This document shows, one piece after another, positions 8,352 to 17,834 of a DNA stretch of 64,000 bases (its first letter is position 1; each line of letters begins with the position of its first letter). The translations under genes and the position numbers were made by a program. This stretch comes from JAXMAO01 sp046350375 (GTDB taxonomy: Bacteria > Planctomycetota > Phycisphaerae > UBA1845 > UTPLA1). The stretch is taken from NCBI GenBank assembly GCA_046350375.1, contig JAXMAO010000001.1:186001-250000 (forward strand), given 5' to 3'. The notes beneath the pieces are model-generated. The model did not search any database. It was not told the origin of the DNA and saw only the letters and a list, made by a program, of their open reading frames with translations.

Positions 8352-8581
8352 CGCAGGATCGCAGAGCATAGGCCCGATCGCGCCGTCTGTCACGCCGCGC
8401 CCGCGCATTCTTCCTGGCTCCGGCCGGGCCGAGAGTTGGGCGGCCGATGCGGATCCGCCGGCGCGCCGGTCCGGGCCCAGCGTCTCCCCGGCCGCGCTCG
8501 CGGCGCTTCGACCCGGACAGTATCCTGCGGTCCGTTGCGTGGCGCGGCGCCCGGCCTGCCACCGCGCGCGGATCCTGCGAC

Positions 8582-10321
8582 ATGACGCTCGTCCTGGCTG
8601 TCGACTTTACGCCCGCCGGTCGCGCCGCCGACGCCCTGCACAGCGCCCAGCAGCCGCTGATGGCGGCCGGCGCGGTCGAACAGGCGCGCCACGACGCCGG
8701 CTGGCTCGCCGTCGCGCTGCACGCCTGGCGACCGGCTCCCGCGGGCGCGGCGTCGCCGATCGCCATCACCGGCGATCAGCTCGTCGCCGTCGACGGCTGG
8801 CTCGCGACCGGCTCGGCCGACGCGCTCTCCCGCGAGCGCCCGTTTCTAACCGACGCCGGCCGCCCCCCGCCCGACGGCTCGTTCGCCATCGTCGCCGCTG
8901 AACTGGCGGCGCGGCGCGGCGCGCTGCTGACCGATCGCTGCGCCACCCGGCCGCTGTTTGCCGCCTGGAACGCCGAGCGGCTGCTGGTCGCCGGCGAGCT
9001 GAAGTGCCTCGCCACGGCCGCGGACCTCCGCGGACCGCTCGACTCGGCCGGAATCGCCAGCCTGCTGCTGAACGCCTACTACCTGGCCGACCGCACCTGC
9101 TGGCGCAACGTCCGCGCGCTGGGCCCGGCGACGCGGCTGGAGTTCGCCGACGGGCGCGTCGCGATGTCGTGCTACGCGCCGCTCGCGTTCGACCATTCCG
9201 GCGCGGGTATCGCATCGTCGGCCGACTACGCCGCGGCCATCGAATCCGCCGTCGCCGGTGTCGCGCGGCGCTTCGCGCGGCCGGTGGTGGCGCTCTCCGG
9301 CGGCGTCGATTCGCGCACCATCCTGGCGGCCTGCCGGCGGGCGCGGCTCGACCTGCCGACCGTCACCTGGAGCTACGCCAGCTCCGACCGCGCCGCCAGC
9401 GACCTGGCGGTCGCGCGGCAGCTCGCCGCGGCGGCCGGCACGCGCCATCGCGAACATCACCTGCGCCACGCCGCGTTGGCCGACGAGGCCGCCGAACTGG
9501 TGTATGCGTCGGACGGGCAGGTCGGCCACCTCGGCGCGTTCGCCGATCGCCAGCGACTGGCGCGCGAGCTGGGCGACGAGTTCGACGCCATCCTGTTCGG
9601 CGATCAGTGCTATCGCGGCGAGTCGGCCTGCGCGACGCCGAGCGACGCGGTCAGCGCCATCGGCATCCTGCCCGCCGACGCCCGGCCCGCAGTGGCGCTG
9701 CTGCGCTTCCTGCTGCGGCGCGACCGCTGCGACACGGCGCTGCACGAGTATGGCGCCGCGATCGAGCAGATGCTCGCCAGCGCCGGCCCGGCCCGCGACC
9801 CGCAGGCGCTGCACGACCGGCTCTACTGGCAGGTGCGCCTCCCGCGGCTGATCGTCGGTCCCAAGTCGCTCTGGCGCCGGCGGATCGAGCCGGTCAGCCC
9901 GCTGCTGGCGGCCCCGCTGCTGGAACTCTCGGCCCGCCTGCCCGGCCCGCAGCGCGTCCACAAGCGCTACCTGCGCGAGCGGCTGGCGGAACTCGAGCCG
10001 GACTGGCAGGCGCTCGATTTCGCCGGCGAATCGAGCCGCGTGAAGTGGCGCGACGTGCTGCGGCAGCGCGGCCCGTTTCAGCGCTTCATCGTCGAGACGC
10101 TGCTCGATCCGCTGCCGGCGTTCGACGACTGGTTCGACCGCGCCGCGCTCGAGGCCGGGCTGGCCCGCGCCCTGGTCGAGCGGCCGGCGCGGCGCGGACG
10201 CGTTCCGCTGCGGACGCGGGTGAGCGCCCTGTTCGCCGGGCCGCTGATGCGCCCGCCGCTGGTCCTGAGTCTGCTGACGATCAAGCTCTGGCTGGCGCGG
10301 CACGCGGGCGGAGCCGCTTGA
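8582..10321 (+). CDS. Asparagine-synthetase-like protein without the glutaminase cysteine
   Basis: This 579-residue protein shows the asparagine synthase C-terminal fold with the ATP-pyrophosphatase loop LSGGVDSRTIL (Ser239) and a nearby GDQCYRGES region. The N-terminal half resembles a class II glutamine amidotransferase domain (GSFAIVAAEL, RPLFAAW, LVAGELKCLA), but the protein starts MTLVLAVDF, so the N-terminal catalytic Cys2 is missing. It probably activates a carboxylate by adenylation and uses free ammonia or an amine on another substrate. The stop overlaps the start of the next gene as TGATG, indicating translational coupling. I infer a role in surface polysaccharide or small-molecule modification, not asparagine supply. 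Confidence 0.75.
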   Translation: MTLVLAVDFTPAGRAADALHSAQQPLMAAGAVEQARHDAGWLAVALHAWRPAPAGAASPIAITGDQLVAVDGWLATGSADALSRERPFLTDAGRPPPDGSFAIVAAELAARRGALLTDRCATRPLFAAWNAERLLVAGELKCLATAADLRGPLDSAGIASLLLNAYYLADRTCWRNVRALGPATRLEFADGRVAMSCYAPLAFDHSGAGIASSADYAAAIESAVAGVARRFARPVVALSGGVDSRTILAACRRARLDLPTVTWSYASSDRAASDLAVARQLAAAAGTRHREHHLRHAALADEAAELVYASDGQVGHLGAFADRQRLARELGDEFDAILFGDQCYRGESACATPSDAVSAIGILPADARPAVALLRFLLRRDRCDTALHEYGAAIEQMLASAGPARDPQALHDRLYWQVRLPRLIVGPKSLWRRRIEPVSPLLAAPLLELSARLPGPQRVHKRYLRERLAELEPDWQALDFAGESSRVKWRDVLRQRGPFQRFIVETLLDPLPAFDDWFDRAALEAGLARALVERPARRGRVPLRTRVSALFAGPLMRPPLVLSLLTIKLWLARHAGGAA

Positions 10322-12126
10322 TGACCGCGCCGCCGGCCGGATCGGTCGATTCCGCGCCGCTCACGCGGGCACAGCGCCGCTGCGTGGCGCTGCTGGTGGC
10401 GCTGGGCGGCGCGCTCTGCCTGCTGGGGGCGCTCGAGCGGCGGATGCTCAGCGAGCACGAATGCCTGGTCGCCGAGACGGCCGCCGAGATGCGCGCCAGC
10501 GGCGACTGGACTGTGCCGCGCTTCGCCACCACGCCGCGTATCCGCAAGACGCCGCTGGGCTACTGGGCGGTGGCGCTCTCCAGCATGCTGACCGGCCGCG
10601 TGGACGAACTCACCGCGCGGCTGCCGTCGGCGCTCGCCGGGCTGGGGACGCTCGTGTGCATCTTCTGGACGGCGCGGCGGCTCTTCGGCCGGCGCGTCGG
10701 CGTGGTGACGCTGTGGGTGGCGCTCTCGGCCGTGGCGGTGCGGCTCTACGCGCCGATGGCGGTGGTCGAGATGCAGCTCACCTTCTGGTGCGCGGCCTGT
10801 TACGCCTGTTTCGTCGAGGCGGAACAGCGCCGCGGAACGCCGGCCGGCCGGGCCTGGGCCTATGCGTTCTACGCCCTGTTCGGCGCGGCCCTGATGGCCA
10901 AGTTCCCGATGGGCGGCGTGGTGGTGGGGGCGCCGATCGGCGTCTATGCCCTGCTGATGCTCGCGCGGCGCCGCTGGACGTTCGCCGATCTGCATCGCCT
11001 GCGCATCTGGGACGGCGCGCTGCTGACGCTGCTCATCTGCGTGCCGTGGCCGGTCTGCGTCGCCCGCGTCGTGCCGCACATGCTCTGGCAGTGGAAGACG
11101 GAAATCCTCGACCGCTTCTCGGGCGAGCTGCGCGGCACGGGGCGCAGCGCCGCCGGGCCGATCTTCTACGCCGGCGTACTCCTGGCGCTCGCGCTGCCGT
11201 GGAGCCTCTCGGTGCCGGCGGCGCTGGCGCTGCCCTTCCGGCGGGCGAATGCCGAGCGGCGCGACGGACTGCTGCTCGTCTGGTGCTGGCTCGTGGTGAG
11301 CGTCGGCGTGCTGGCGGCGGCGGCCGTGCAGCGGGCCCACTACGCCGTGCCCAGCATGCCGGCGCTGCTGATTCTGCTGGGGGTGGCGGTCGACGATCTG
11401 TTCCTCGGCCCGTCGTTGTCGCCGCGCCGCACCGCGGCAGGCTCGGTGGCCGCCGGCGCGATCGGCGCCGCGCTGCTGGCGGCGGCGGCCATCTTAGCCG
11501 ACCGCGCGCAGCTTGCGCCGCGCGGCTGGATTCTCTCCGGCGCGCTGGGCGCCGCTGGCGCGGTCGCGCTCGCGGCAATCGCCTTCTGGCGCGGCCGCCG
11601 GGCGCTCAGCCTGGCGACGCTCGGCGCGCTGTCGCTGGCCGGGCTCACGTTGGTCCGGCCGCTGCTGCCGCCGCGCGGCGACGAGCGGCCGGCGCTGCGC
11701 GCCTTCGCAAAGCGCGTCGAGTCGCTCGTGCCGCGCGACGAAGCGCTGTGCTGGTTCGGCCGACCGGTGGCGCCGGCGGTCTTCTATGGCGGCGGGCGGC
11801 TGGTCGCGCCGCGGATCGACGAGCCGGCGTCGCTGCTGAAGCAGACCGGCGGTGACATGCCCGGTCCGTCGGAGTGGCAATTGCTGGCGGCGACCGCGCT
11901 GACCGAGCGGCTGGCGCAGCCGCGCCCGGTGTGGGTCGTGCTGCGACGCGAGCAGTTGCTGCTGCTGCGCGGGGCGCTGCACGTGCCCGGCAGCGTCGCC
12001 CTGGCGATGGAGCCGGCCGGCGTCGAGTCGCCGCTGGTGCTGATTACCAACGTCGCGGCCGGCGAGCCGATCGAACGCTTCGACCGCGACGGGCCGCGCG
12101 AGCCGCGCGGGTCGGCGCCGCGCTAG
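10321..12126 (+). CDS. Glycosyltransferase family 39-like (ArnT/PMT type) membrane protein
   Basis: This 601-residue multi-spanning protein begins with a helix (CVALLVALGGALCLLGAL) and the first-loop pattern of GT39/ArnT enzymes: an acidic stretch SEHECLVAETAAEM, then GDWTVPRF and RKTPLGYWAV. These transferases move a sugar from a polyprenyl-phosphate donor to a lipid or protein on the outer face of the membrane. About ten further hydrophobic segments follow, then a soluble C-terminal domain (ALCWFGRPVAPAVFYGGG). The usual Asp-Glu of the first loop appears as His-Glu and KPPL as KTPL, so substrate or activity could differ. It overlaps the upstream asparagine-synthetase-like gene by one base and likely acts with it. 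Confidence 0.8.
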   Translation: MTAPPAGSVDSAPLTRAQRRCVALLVALGGALCLLGALERRMLSEHECLVAETAAEMRASGDWTVPRFATTPRIRKTPLGYWAVALSSMLTGRVDELTARLPSALAGLGTLVCIFWTARRLFGRRVGVVTLWVALSAVAVRLYAPMAVVEMQLTFWCAACYACFVEAEQRRGTPAGRAWAYAFYALFGAALMAKFPMGGVVVGAPIGVYALLMLARRRWTFADLHRLRIWDGALLTLLICVPWPVCVARVVPHMLWQWKTEILDRFSGELRGTGRSAAGPIFYAGVLLALALPWSLSVPAALALPFRRANAERRDGLLLVWCWLVVSVGVLAAAAVQRAHYAVPSMPALLILLGVAVDDLFLGPSLSPRRTAAGSVAAGAIGAALLAAAAILADRAQLAPRGWILSGALGAAGAVALAAIAFWRGRRALSLATLGALSLAGLTLVRPLLPPRGDERPALRAFAKRVESLVPRDEALCWFGRPVAPAVFYGGGRLVAPRIDEPASLLKQTGGDMPGPSEWQLLAATALTERLAQPRPVWVVLRREQLLLLRGALHVPGSVALAMEPAGVESPLVLITNVAAGEPIERFDRDGPREPRGSAPR

Positions 12127-12695
12127 GGCGCGGTCGCCTCGAGCAGAAAGAACACCTCGACATTCCCGCCGCGGCCGACGAGCGCGCTGCGCGCCTCGCC
12201 GCACAGCGCCAGTCCGGCGGCCGGCAAGGCGGCACGGACCTCCGCCAGCACTTCGTCCAGCCGCTCGATCGGCAGGACGCCGCGTTTCAGCCGCGCGGGC
12301 CCGGCCTCGTAGTGCGGCTTGACGAGCGAGACGATCTGCCCGCGCGGTGCGAGCAGCCGCCGCGCGACCGGCAGGACGTGGCGCTGGCGTGTCCAGCCGA
12401 CGTCAATGGTGACCAGCTCCACGAGTTCGGGCAGGCTGAGCGACAGGACGCTGGTGCGCTCGTGCACCACGACGCGCGGATCGCGCCGCAGCCTGTAGGC
12501 CAGCACGCCATAGCCGCGCTCGACGGCGTGGACGCGGGCCGCGCCGCGCTGCAGCAGGCAATCGACGAACCCGCCGACGTTGGAGCCCAGGTCGGCGGCG
12601 CAGCGGCCCGTCACACGGATGGCGAAGGCATCGAGGGCCGCGGCGAGCTTGTCGCCTCCGCGCGAGACGAATCGCGGCTGATCGGACGCGGGCAT
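12123..12695 (-). CDS. TlyA-like/FtsJ-type methyltransferase lacking the S4 domain
   Basis: This 190-residue protein matches the catalytic part of TlyA-type rRNA 2'-O-methyltransferases: FVSRGGDKL near the N-terminus, then the SAM-binding motif ADLGSNVGGFVDCLLQRGA, AVERGYGVLAY and VTIDVGWT. Full-length TlyA has an N-terminal S4 RNA-binding domain of about 60 residues. Here the protein starts only a few residues before the SRGG motif, so S4 is absent. It lies downstream of rpsT on the same strand, in keeping with a ribosome-related role. Its end meets the glycosyltransferase end convergently. Substrate cannot be assigned. Confidence 0.75.
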   Translation of the reverse strand: MPASDQPRFVSRGGDKLAAALDAFAIRVTGRCAADLGSNVGGFVDCLLQRGAARVHAVERGYGVLAYRLRRDPRVVVHERTSVLSLSLPELVELVTIDVGWTRQRHVLPVARRLLAPRGQIVSLVKPHYEAGPARLKRGVLPIERLDEVLAEVRAALPAAGLALCGEARSALVGRGGNVEVFFLLEATAP

Positions 12696-12765
12696 CGCTG
12701 CGGGGCGCGGCGGAAGTCGCCGGTCGGTCGGCGAGACGCGCGACCGCGCCGGCGGGCGCGGCGCG

Positions 12766-13071
12766 CTACTTGGCCTTGGCGGACTTGGCGCCCTTGTCGG
12801 CGCCCTTCCTGATGGCGCTGACGCGCCGCGCGAGCCGGCCCTTGCTGCGACCGGCCTTGTTGCGGTGAATGACGCCGTGGGCGGCGGCGCGGTCGAGCAG
12901 CTGGCTGACGTTGCGGAACTCGGTTTCGGCGCGGGCCGCGTCGCCGGCGGCCAGGGCGTCGGTGAGCTTGCGAAGCTGCGTCTTGATGGCCGTGGTGCGC
13001 GACTTGTTGCGCGCGGCGCGGCGCTTGTTCTGGCGGACCCGCTTGAGGGACGTTAGCGATCGCTTGGACAC
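12766..13071 (-). CDS. rpsT: 30S ribosomal protein S20
   Basis: About 101 residues, highly basic, with the S20 pattern of long helices (KRVRQNKRRAARNKSRTT, then ELRK-like LRKLTDALAAGD and VIHRNKAGRSKGRLARRV). S20 binds the 5' domain of 16S rRNA early in 30S assembly. GTG at 13071 is preferred because GAGAGG lies about 8 bases upstream; a TTG two codons earlier would place the ribosome site too close. The Ala/Lys-rich C-terminal tail (GADKGAKSAKAK) is slightly longer than usual. It is probably co-transcribed with the methyltransferase at 12123..12695. Confidence 0.9.
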   Translation of the reverse strand: MSKRSLTSLKRVRQNKRRAARNKSRTTAIKTQLRKLTDALAAGDAARAETEFRNVSQLLDRAAAHGVIHRNKAGRSKGRLARRVSAIRKGADKGAKSAKAK

Positions 13072-13148
13072 GGTCAAAACCTCTCATGCGCTGACGGAAT
13101 CCGGAACTCTCGCGGCGCCGGCGGCGCCGCAGGACGCGGGCGGCGGAG

Positions 13149-14618
13149 TCAGCCGCTCGGGGTGCTGAGCTTCTCGAATCGCATCCGCGCGTCGGCGTAA
13201 TTGTAATCAAACTGGATCAGTTGGCCATAGGCGCGCGTGGCCTCGCCGACGTGATGCATCGCCTCGTGCGTGCGGGCCAGCCAGTAGCGCAGCGCCTTGC
13301 CGACCTCGTCGTCGGGCAGCTCGTGCTCGCGAATGGCGGTTTCCAGCGTCTCGAGCGCCTGGGCGTGGAACTGCTTCTCGAAAAAACAGCGCCCGATGAA
13401 CAGCCGCGTCGCGTCGCGGTTCTTCGGCTCGCGCTGCGCCTGCTGGAACGCGGGGATCGCGTCGTCGATCCGCCGCAGGTGAAACAACCGCACCCCCAGT
13501 TCGAACAGCAGGCGCATGTCGGTCGGATAGTGGCGGATCCGCTCGCGCAGAATCGCCTCTTCCGTCTCGAGCTGCCGGCGCCGCAGCGCCTCGGCCGCGT
13601 CCCGCAGCGCCGCGTTTTGCGGCTGGGCGCGGAACCGCGCCACCGCATCGCGCACCGCGCGCGTCAGCTGGCGCATGCGAATCTCGTCGGCCTTGAACTT
13701 GAACCCGTAACTGGTGCTGCGCGCAAAGGCCGCGTCGAGCAGCTGAATGGCCTCGTTCTCGTCCGGCTCGATCTCGCTGCGCGTCAGCAGCTCGACCAGC
13801 GCAAAAAGCTTGCCCGGCGTCTCTGCGTCGGCCTGGTAGGCGTCGCGCGCCTTGGCGATCAGCTCGCGGACGCGGCCCTGCTCCTGCGCGCTGCGCTGCC
13901 GGTCGTGCAGGTCGCGCTGCTCGCCGCCGTCCTTCAGCGACTGCGTGAAACCCTCGCTCGTGCCGAAGCGCCCCTTGACGATTGTCAGCTTGCTGCTGGC
14001 GGCGCTGACCGCGCGCGCCGCGTCCTGGCTGGTCTCGGCGTGCTGCTTCCACAGGTCGGCCACGTTCTGCGCGACGCGGAAGATTTCCTGCGCGCCGGAA
14101 AAATCGTCGAGCGCCGTGAGCTGATCGCCGATCTGGTCGAGCGCCTGGTAGATCGTCTCGCACCGCGCCAGGCTGATCTTCTTCTCCTTCGAGAACGCCT
14201 CCCACAGAATCGGCGCGATCCACTGCCCCGTGCGCGTCAGGCAGAGCCGCGCCGCATTGACCAGGATCGCCTCCATGTTCTGCGAGCTGACGGGCTCGAG
14301 CGCAAACAGCCGCAGCGCGTGCAGCAGGTTGGCGCGCAGGTCCTTGGTGTTGACCGTGAACTTGCGCAGCTCGAAGAAACCGGCCGGCTTGCCGCCCGCC
14401 TGGCGCCGCGCGACGCCGGTAACCCACAGCCCGCGCAGCCCCTCGGCGACCGCCTCGGGCCACAGCGTCAGTCCCTGCATGTAGAGCTCGATGCCGTAGT
14501 CATAGTTGCGGGTCTGCACGAGTTCGAGGGCGCGCTTGAAGCACTCGCGCGCCTTCTTCATCTGCTCCTCGGTGAAGCTGGGTCGGCTCGGGGCGGGCGG
14601 AGTGGGTGGCTGGGACAT
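13149..14618 (-). CDS. Cytoplasmic TPR-rich protein of unknown function
   Basis: This 489-residue protein has no signal peptide or membrane segment. A short Pro/Ser-rich N-terminus (MSQPPTPPAPSRPSF) leads into helical repeats. N-terminal repeats include KARECFKRALELVQTRNYDY and YMQGLTLWPEA; a charged coiled-coil-like middle (about residues 200-250) follows; C-terminal TPRs include LLFELGVRLFHLRRIDDAIP and GRCFFEKQFHAQALETLE. This points to a scaffold or adaptor role, with no enzymatic motif visible. The family is common in planctomycetes next to housekeeping genes, but I cannot name a function. The next upstream ATG on this strand, at 14702, would add 28 residues with no support. Confidence 0.7.
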   Translation of the reverse strand: MSQPPTPPAPSRPSFTEEQMKKARECFKRALELVQTRNYDYGIELYMQGLTLWPEAVAEGLRGLWVTGVARRQAGGKPAGFFELRKFTVNTKDLRANLLHALRLFALEPVSSQNMEAILVNAARLCLTRTGQWIAPILWEAFSKEKKISLARCETIYQALDQIGDQLTALDDFSGAQEIFRVAQNVADLWKQHAETSQDAARAVSAASSKLTIVKGRFGTSEGFTQSLKDGGEQRDLHDRQRSAQEQGRVRELIAKARDAYQADAETPGKLFALVELLTRSEIEPDENEAIQLLDAAFARSTSYGFKFKADEIRMRQLTRAVRDAVARFRAQPQNAALRDAAEALRRRQLETEEAILRERIRHYPTDMRLLFELGVRLFHLRRIDDAIPAFQQAQREPKNRDATRLFIGRCFFEKQFHAQALETLETAIREHELPDDEVGKALRYWLARTHEAMHHVGEATRAYGQLIQFDYNYADARMRFEKLSTPSG

Positions 14619-14759
14619 GCGCAAACGTAGGCCGGCAAAGGGGCGACGGCTGGCCGCCGCAACGGGACTCCCCTGAATGTAACCGATTGCCAGCGGCCGC
14701 AATATGGTGTGATGCCGATGACATTCTCGGCAGGCCGCCCCGGCGGCTCAGCCCAGCCC

Positions 14760-14788
14760 TTGGATGGCGGCAGAAAGTCCGGTATAAA
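14760..14788 (+). promoter_or_regulatory. Sigma70-like promoter
   Basis: TTGGAT, a 17-base spacer and TATAAA lie in a GC-rich background about 135 bases before the secreted-protein gene at 14923. Prediction from sequence only. Confidence 0.45.
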
Positions 14789-14922
14789 TAGGGTAGGCGC
14801 CAGATAATGGCCGGTGGTCCGCGGCCGGCGCCAATCCCATACTTCATCGCGGGGCGCCGGGAAGTTCGGCGCAGCTCCGCAGAAGGTGTCAGACCGTCGG
14901 CGATTCTGGGGTATTCGCCGAC

Positions 14923-17173
14923 ATGATGCGCAAATTGGCTGTTGGGGGACGCGGATTCATGGACCGCTGCATTGTGTGGGCGCTGGTTCTGGTCTCCATC
15001 AAGCTCGCGACCGCCGGCTGCGGGCCGGTCAGTTCACAGGCGGCTCTGCCCGGCGACATCCTCGGAAGCGTGCCGGGGACTGGCGACACCGGCGGACCGC
15101 AGACCGACGTCAGCTCCGACGGGCCGGCCGACCCGACCGGCGGCGGCGGCAGCACCGACCCGAGCACCGTGCTGGGTGGCGGCGGCTCACAGGCCGGTGT
15201 CTCAGCGCCCGGCGTGGCGTCGCGCCCAAGCCCGCTCGATCACGCGCTCTACGTCTCCGTCGTTCCGACCCTCAGCTGGCTTGGCGGCGGCGGCGCGACC
15301 AACTTCGACGTCTATCTGGGCAGCGACTTGACCTCCGTTTCAACCGCATCGCGGACTTCGTCCGTCTACCAGGGCAACGTGCAGGTGCCTTCGTTTTCCG
15401 CGCGCTGCGCCGCCGGATCGTCGCAATACTGGCGGATCGATTCGCGTGACGACTCCGGTCGGCTGACCCCCGGGCCGGTGTGGGTGTTTGTGACGGCGCC
15501 GGCTCCGGGCCCGATCAGCAATGTCTCGCCGGCGGCGGGCGCGGCCGACGTGTCGGTGACCCCGACGCTGACGTGGACGAGCGGCTCGGACACGACGCGG
15601 TCCCGGGTTTACCTGGGCACGTCGCAGCAGGCTGTCGCCGTCGCCGACGTCTCCTCGCCCGATTTTCGCGGCGAGCAGACCGCCACCAGCTACACCCCCG
15701 GCACGCTCGAGCGCGGTCGGACCTACTACTGGCGCATCGACGGTGTCGGTCCGGGCGGCATCACCCCCGGGCAGTCGCTGGCCTTCAGCACCGTTCGGCC
15801 GCTCGCGCAGCCGGTCGCCTGGCCCGAGGTCGAGATTACCGACAGCGGCGCCGGGCACATCACCGGCAACTCGCCGAATCCCGAGTGCGGGCTGATGACG
15901 CGCATTTCGACCCGGATGTACTTCCTCTATCGCGCCAACTTCACGACGGCCATCGACAAGCTCTACGTCCGCCCCTACGACCTGACGACGCGGCAGGCCC
16001 TGCCCGTCATTCAGGTGGACAACACCGCCGACGAGGCCGACAACGGCTACCACTCCGAACCGACGCTGCTTCGCGACGGCAGCAACCGGCTGCACATTCT
16101 CAACCAGAGCTACGGCTACGTGGCGGCGTGCGCCGGTCAATATGGCATCGCGCCGCGCTGGCGCTCGATTCTCGATCTCGCGACGCCCAACGCCTGGCCG
16201 GCGCCGGGCTGTCTGCCGAGCCGGGTGCTCAATCCGGGCTCGGTGCAGTTCTACGATGCCATGGGGGTGTATGACGACCGGAGCGGAACGACCCATTGCG
16301 TCGGACAGATGTCGGCCCTGGGCCACCTCGACGGCGGCTACGTCGACAACTTCCCGCGGGCCTACTATCGCTTCAAGCTCGACGGCTCGGTCGGACGGCC
16401 CCTACGTGATCGTCAACGGCGCGACCGGTCAGCCGGCCGAGGTCGGCGGCACCGGAAACGTCTACTGCAAAGGCGACCTGGTGCTCGGGAAGGAGAGCAG
16501 CGGGCCGCACTCGCTGCATCTGGTCTGGAACACGCGCATTCTGTGGGACGATACGCTCGGCGCGCAGCACCAGTGGAACTACAACCTCTACTACGCCCGC
16601 TCGGACGACGGCGGCAACACGTGGCACAATATCGACAACACCGCCAGCGTGGCGCTGACGACCCACATCGCCTGGAACGACGCGCGGTTCCTGGCGTTCT
16701 CCGGCGACGTCGACCAGAACTCGGAACGCGCCTTTGACGTCGACAACAACGGCCGGCCGTTCATGGTTGTCCTGCGCTACCGCGCGGGGACCGGCACGCT
16801 CTATGGCGCGCACGTCGACACGTCAGCGGCGACCGTGCCGTCGTATGACCTGACCTTTCAGTACTGGAATGGATCGAGCTGGACCCGCGGCGTGATCGAC
16901 AGCCAGGTGAACTGGACCCAGTCGCGCCCCAAGGCGCGCGTTGACGCCGACGGCAACTTCTACGTCTTCGTCGGCGAATCGCCGCGCTACTATCGCTCGA
17001 CCGACGGCGGGCAGACCTGGGCCGCGCCGGTCATCTTCGGAAACCAGGCCGGCAGTGGCTGGCGGCTCTACTCCGCGCCCGATCCGCTCGACGAAAACTA
17101 TCACAACGTCATGTACCAGAACCGCGCCACGCATCGGCTTTACTACACGCGCCTCCAGCTCACGAACCGCTAG
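14923..17173 (+). pseudogene. Secreted lipoprotein with Fn3-like and BNR/sialidase-type propeller domains, frameshifted
   Basis: The N-terminus carries a lipoprotein signal (VWALVLVSIKLATAGCGP). A Gly-rich linker follows, then two sandwich repeats with the same pattern (VSVVPTLSW...YLGSDLTSV and VSVTPTLTWTSGSD...YLGTSQQAV), each ending in YWRID. The rest resembles a BNR-type beta-propeller (HSEPTLLRDGSNRLHIL, YYARSDDGGNTWHNID, YYRSTDGGQTWAAP), typical of extracellular glycan-binding or glycan-cleaving proteins. Near 16385..16400 the frame shifts by one base: the first frame ends in LDGSVGRP and the next continues DGPYVIVNGATG. Removing one base would restore a protein of about 750 residues, so this may be a sequencing indel. 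ATG 14959 (MDRCIVWALV) with GGGGGA 9 bases upstream is an alternative start. Confidence 0.65.
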
Positions 17174-17264
17174 CCGCCCCGGACGCCTTCGCCGCCATGC
17201 CGGCTATTCACTACAATATCTGCGTGCATCGGCCGTTCGGGCCGGGCGCTGGCGGGACACGGGT

Positions 17265-17807
17265 GTGACGGCGCGAACCACGGCAAAGCTCGAGCTGCTG
17301 GTCTATCCGGATCTGCGCCTGCGCCAGGCCTGCCTGCCGGTCGAGCGCGTCTCGGCCGACCTCGCCGCGCTCGCCGAGCGCATGCTGGCGCTGATGGTCG
17401 AGGCCGAAGGCGTCGGCCTGGCCGCGCCGCAGGTCGGCCGAACGGTGCGGATGTTCGTCTGCAACGCCACCGGCAAGCCCGCGGACAACCAGGTGTGGAT
17501 CAACCCGCGGATCGTCGAGCGTGGCGGGACGATCGAGTCGGAGGAGGGCTGCCTGTCGATTCCGAAGGTGCGCGTCACCGTGCGCCGCGCCGCCGAAGTG
17601 ACGCTCGAGGCCCAGGACCTGTCCGGCAAGACGGTCCGCCGCGCCGCGAGCGAGCTGCTGGCGCGCGTCTGGCAGCACGAGATCGACCACCTCGACGGCA
17701 AGCTCATCATCGACCGCATGAGCGAGGCCGACAAGATCGCCACGCGCCGCCAGCTCCGCGAGCTGGAGCGGGCCGCCAAGCCCGCGCCCCGGCCCAAACG
17801 CCGCTGA
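17265..17807 (+). CDS. def: Peptide deformylase
   Basis: This 180-residue metalloenzyme removes the formyl group from N-terminal formyl-methionine of new proteins. All three signature motifs are present: GVGLAAPQVG, EGCLSIP with the metal-binding Cys, and WQHEIDHLDG with both His ligands and the catalytic Glu. The order and spacing are standard. GTG at 17265 is chosen as start since there is no earlier in-frame candidate with better context. The basic C-terminal tail (RAAKPAPRPKRR) is a short extension. It heads a def-fmt-rsmB cluster, an arrangement common in bacteria that ties deformylation and initiator tRNA formylation together. Confidence 0.95.
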   Translation: MTARTTAKLELLVYPDLRLRQACLPVERVSADLAALAERMLALMVEAEGVGLAAPQVGRTVRMFVCNATGKPADNQVWINPRIVERGGTIESEEGCLSIPKVRVTVRRAAEVTLEAQDLSGKTVRRAASELLARVWQHEIDHLDGKLIIDRMSEADKIATRRQLRELERAAKPAPRPKRR

Positions 17808-17834
17808 CAGCGCCCCCACGGTAGTATTCCCGCG

